A DNA stretch of 64,000 nt from Rebecca billardiae RCC1528 (lineage: Eukaryota; Haptophyta): NCBI GenBank assembly GCA_965240325.2, contig OZ251238.1, positions 434,001 through 498,000 on the forward strand, given 5' to 3'. Positions 63,931-64,000 of the stretch are shown here, in pieces (the stretch's first letter is position 1; each line of letters opens with the position of its first letter). The notes under the pieces are model-generated. The model made no database searches, was not told the origin of the DNA, and was given only the letters and a program-made list of their open reading frames with translations. The position numbers and the translations under genes were made by a program.

Positions 63931-64000
<70 letters not shown>
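63891..64000 (+). repeat. (CT)n microsatellite at the window end
   Basis: About 110 bases of CT dinucleotides with a few GA and CG interruptions, continuing to the edge of the window. Confidence 0.97.

Overview
The window is nuclear DNA from a GC-rich unicellular eukaryotic alga. The evidence is as follows. Genes are split by short introns: 21 junctions were placed, 85-217 nt long, all GT-AG, and 17 of 21 donors read GTGCGY. There is a flagellar axoneme ruler protein (CCDC40/FAP172-like). There are nuclear genes for plastid proteins (bL35 and a DUF1517 protein) whose leaders begin with a signal peptide followed by a transit-like stretch, as expected for a plastid behind extra membranes. Coding DNA is very GC-rich, while intergenic DNA is AT-rich and full of microsatellites. 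A flagellate alga with a secondary red-type plastid, such as a haptophyte, fits best. That placement is inference; no rRNA or other marker is present.

Layout. 0.25-1.6 kb: MFS transporter. 2.1-6.5 kb: a DNA-transposon-like element with 46-bp terminal inverted repeats, one long ORF and a second inverted-repeat segment nested in its left end. 7.2-15.4 kb: a small hypothetical gene, a GAF-like/Tudor-like/polyQ/coiled-coil protein, and a large multi-exon receptor (ligand-binding domain, Cys-rich domain, multipass membrane domain). 16.8-25.1 kb: a decayed gene, CCDC40, and a large STE20/MST-like kinase with a WW domain. 26.4-34.8 kb: chlorophyllase-like hydrolase, GMC oxidoreductase, a possible mitochondrial uS2 protein, a hypothetical protein and a DUF5522 protein. 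35-39.5 kb: a 5'-truncated non-LTR retrotransposon encoding RNase H, a zinc knuckle and an OTU-type cysteine protease. 39.9-43.6 kb: CLPTM1 family protein and a PA-domain multipass protein. 43.7-49.1 kb: repeat-rich DNA with a 763/855-bp tandem duplication, three 153-bp repeats, four 76-81-bp repeats and a hairpin-dense stretch. 49.1-51.5 kb: LEA2-like membrane protein and plastid bL35. 52.3-54.9 kb: more repeats and a decayed coiled-coil locus with a 27-bp palindrome. 55-63.5 kb: a complex I ESSS-like subunit, GOLD-domain protein, sulfotransferase, DUF1517 plastid protein, and two hypothetical genes. The window ends in a (CT)n tract.

There is no operon-like pathway; the genes are unrelated housekeeping, organellar, flagellar and signalling genes. 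Seven neighbouring pairs are arranged head-to-head, with start codons 130-324 bp apart, which suggests shared bidirectional promoters. Exon coordinates in the entries are my predictions from splice signals and reading-frame continuity, not from transcripts.
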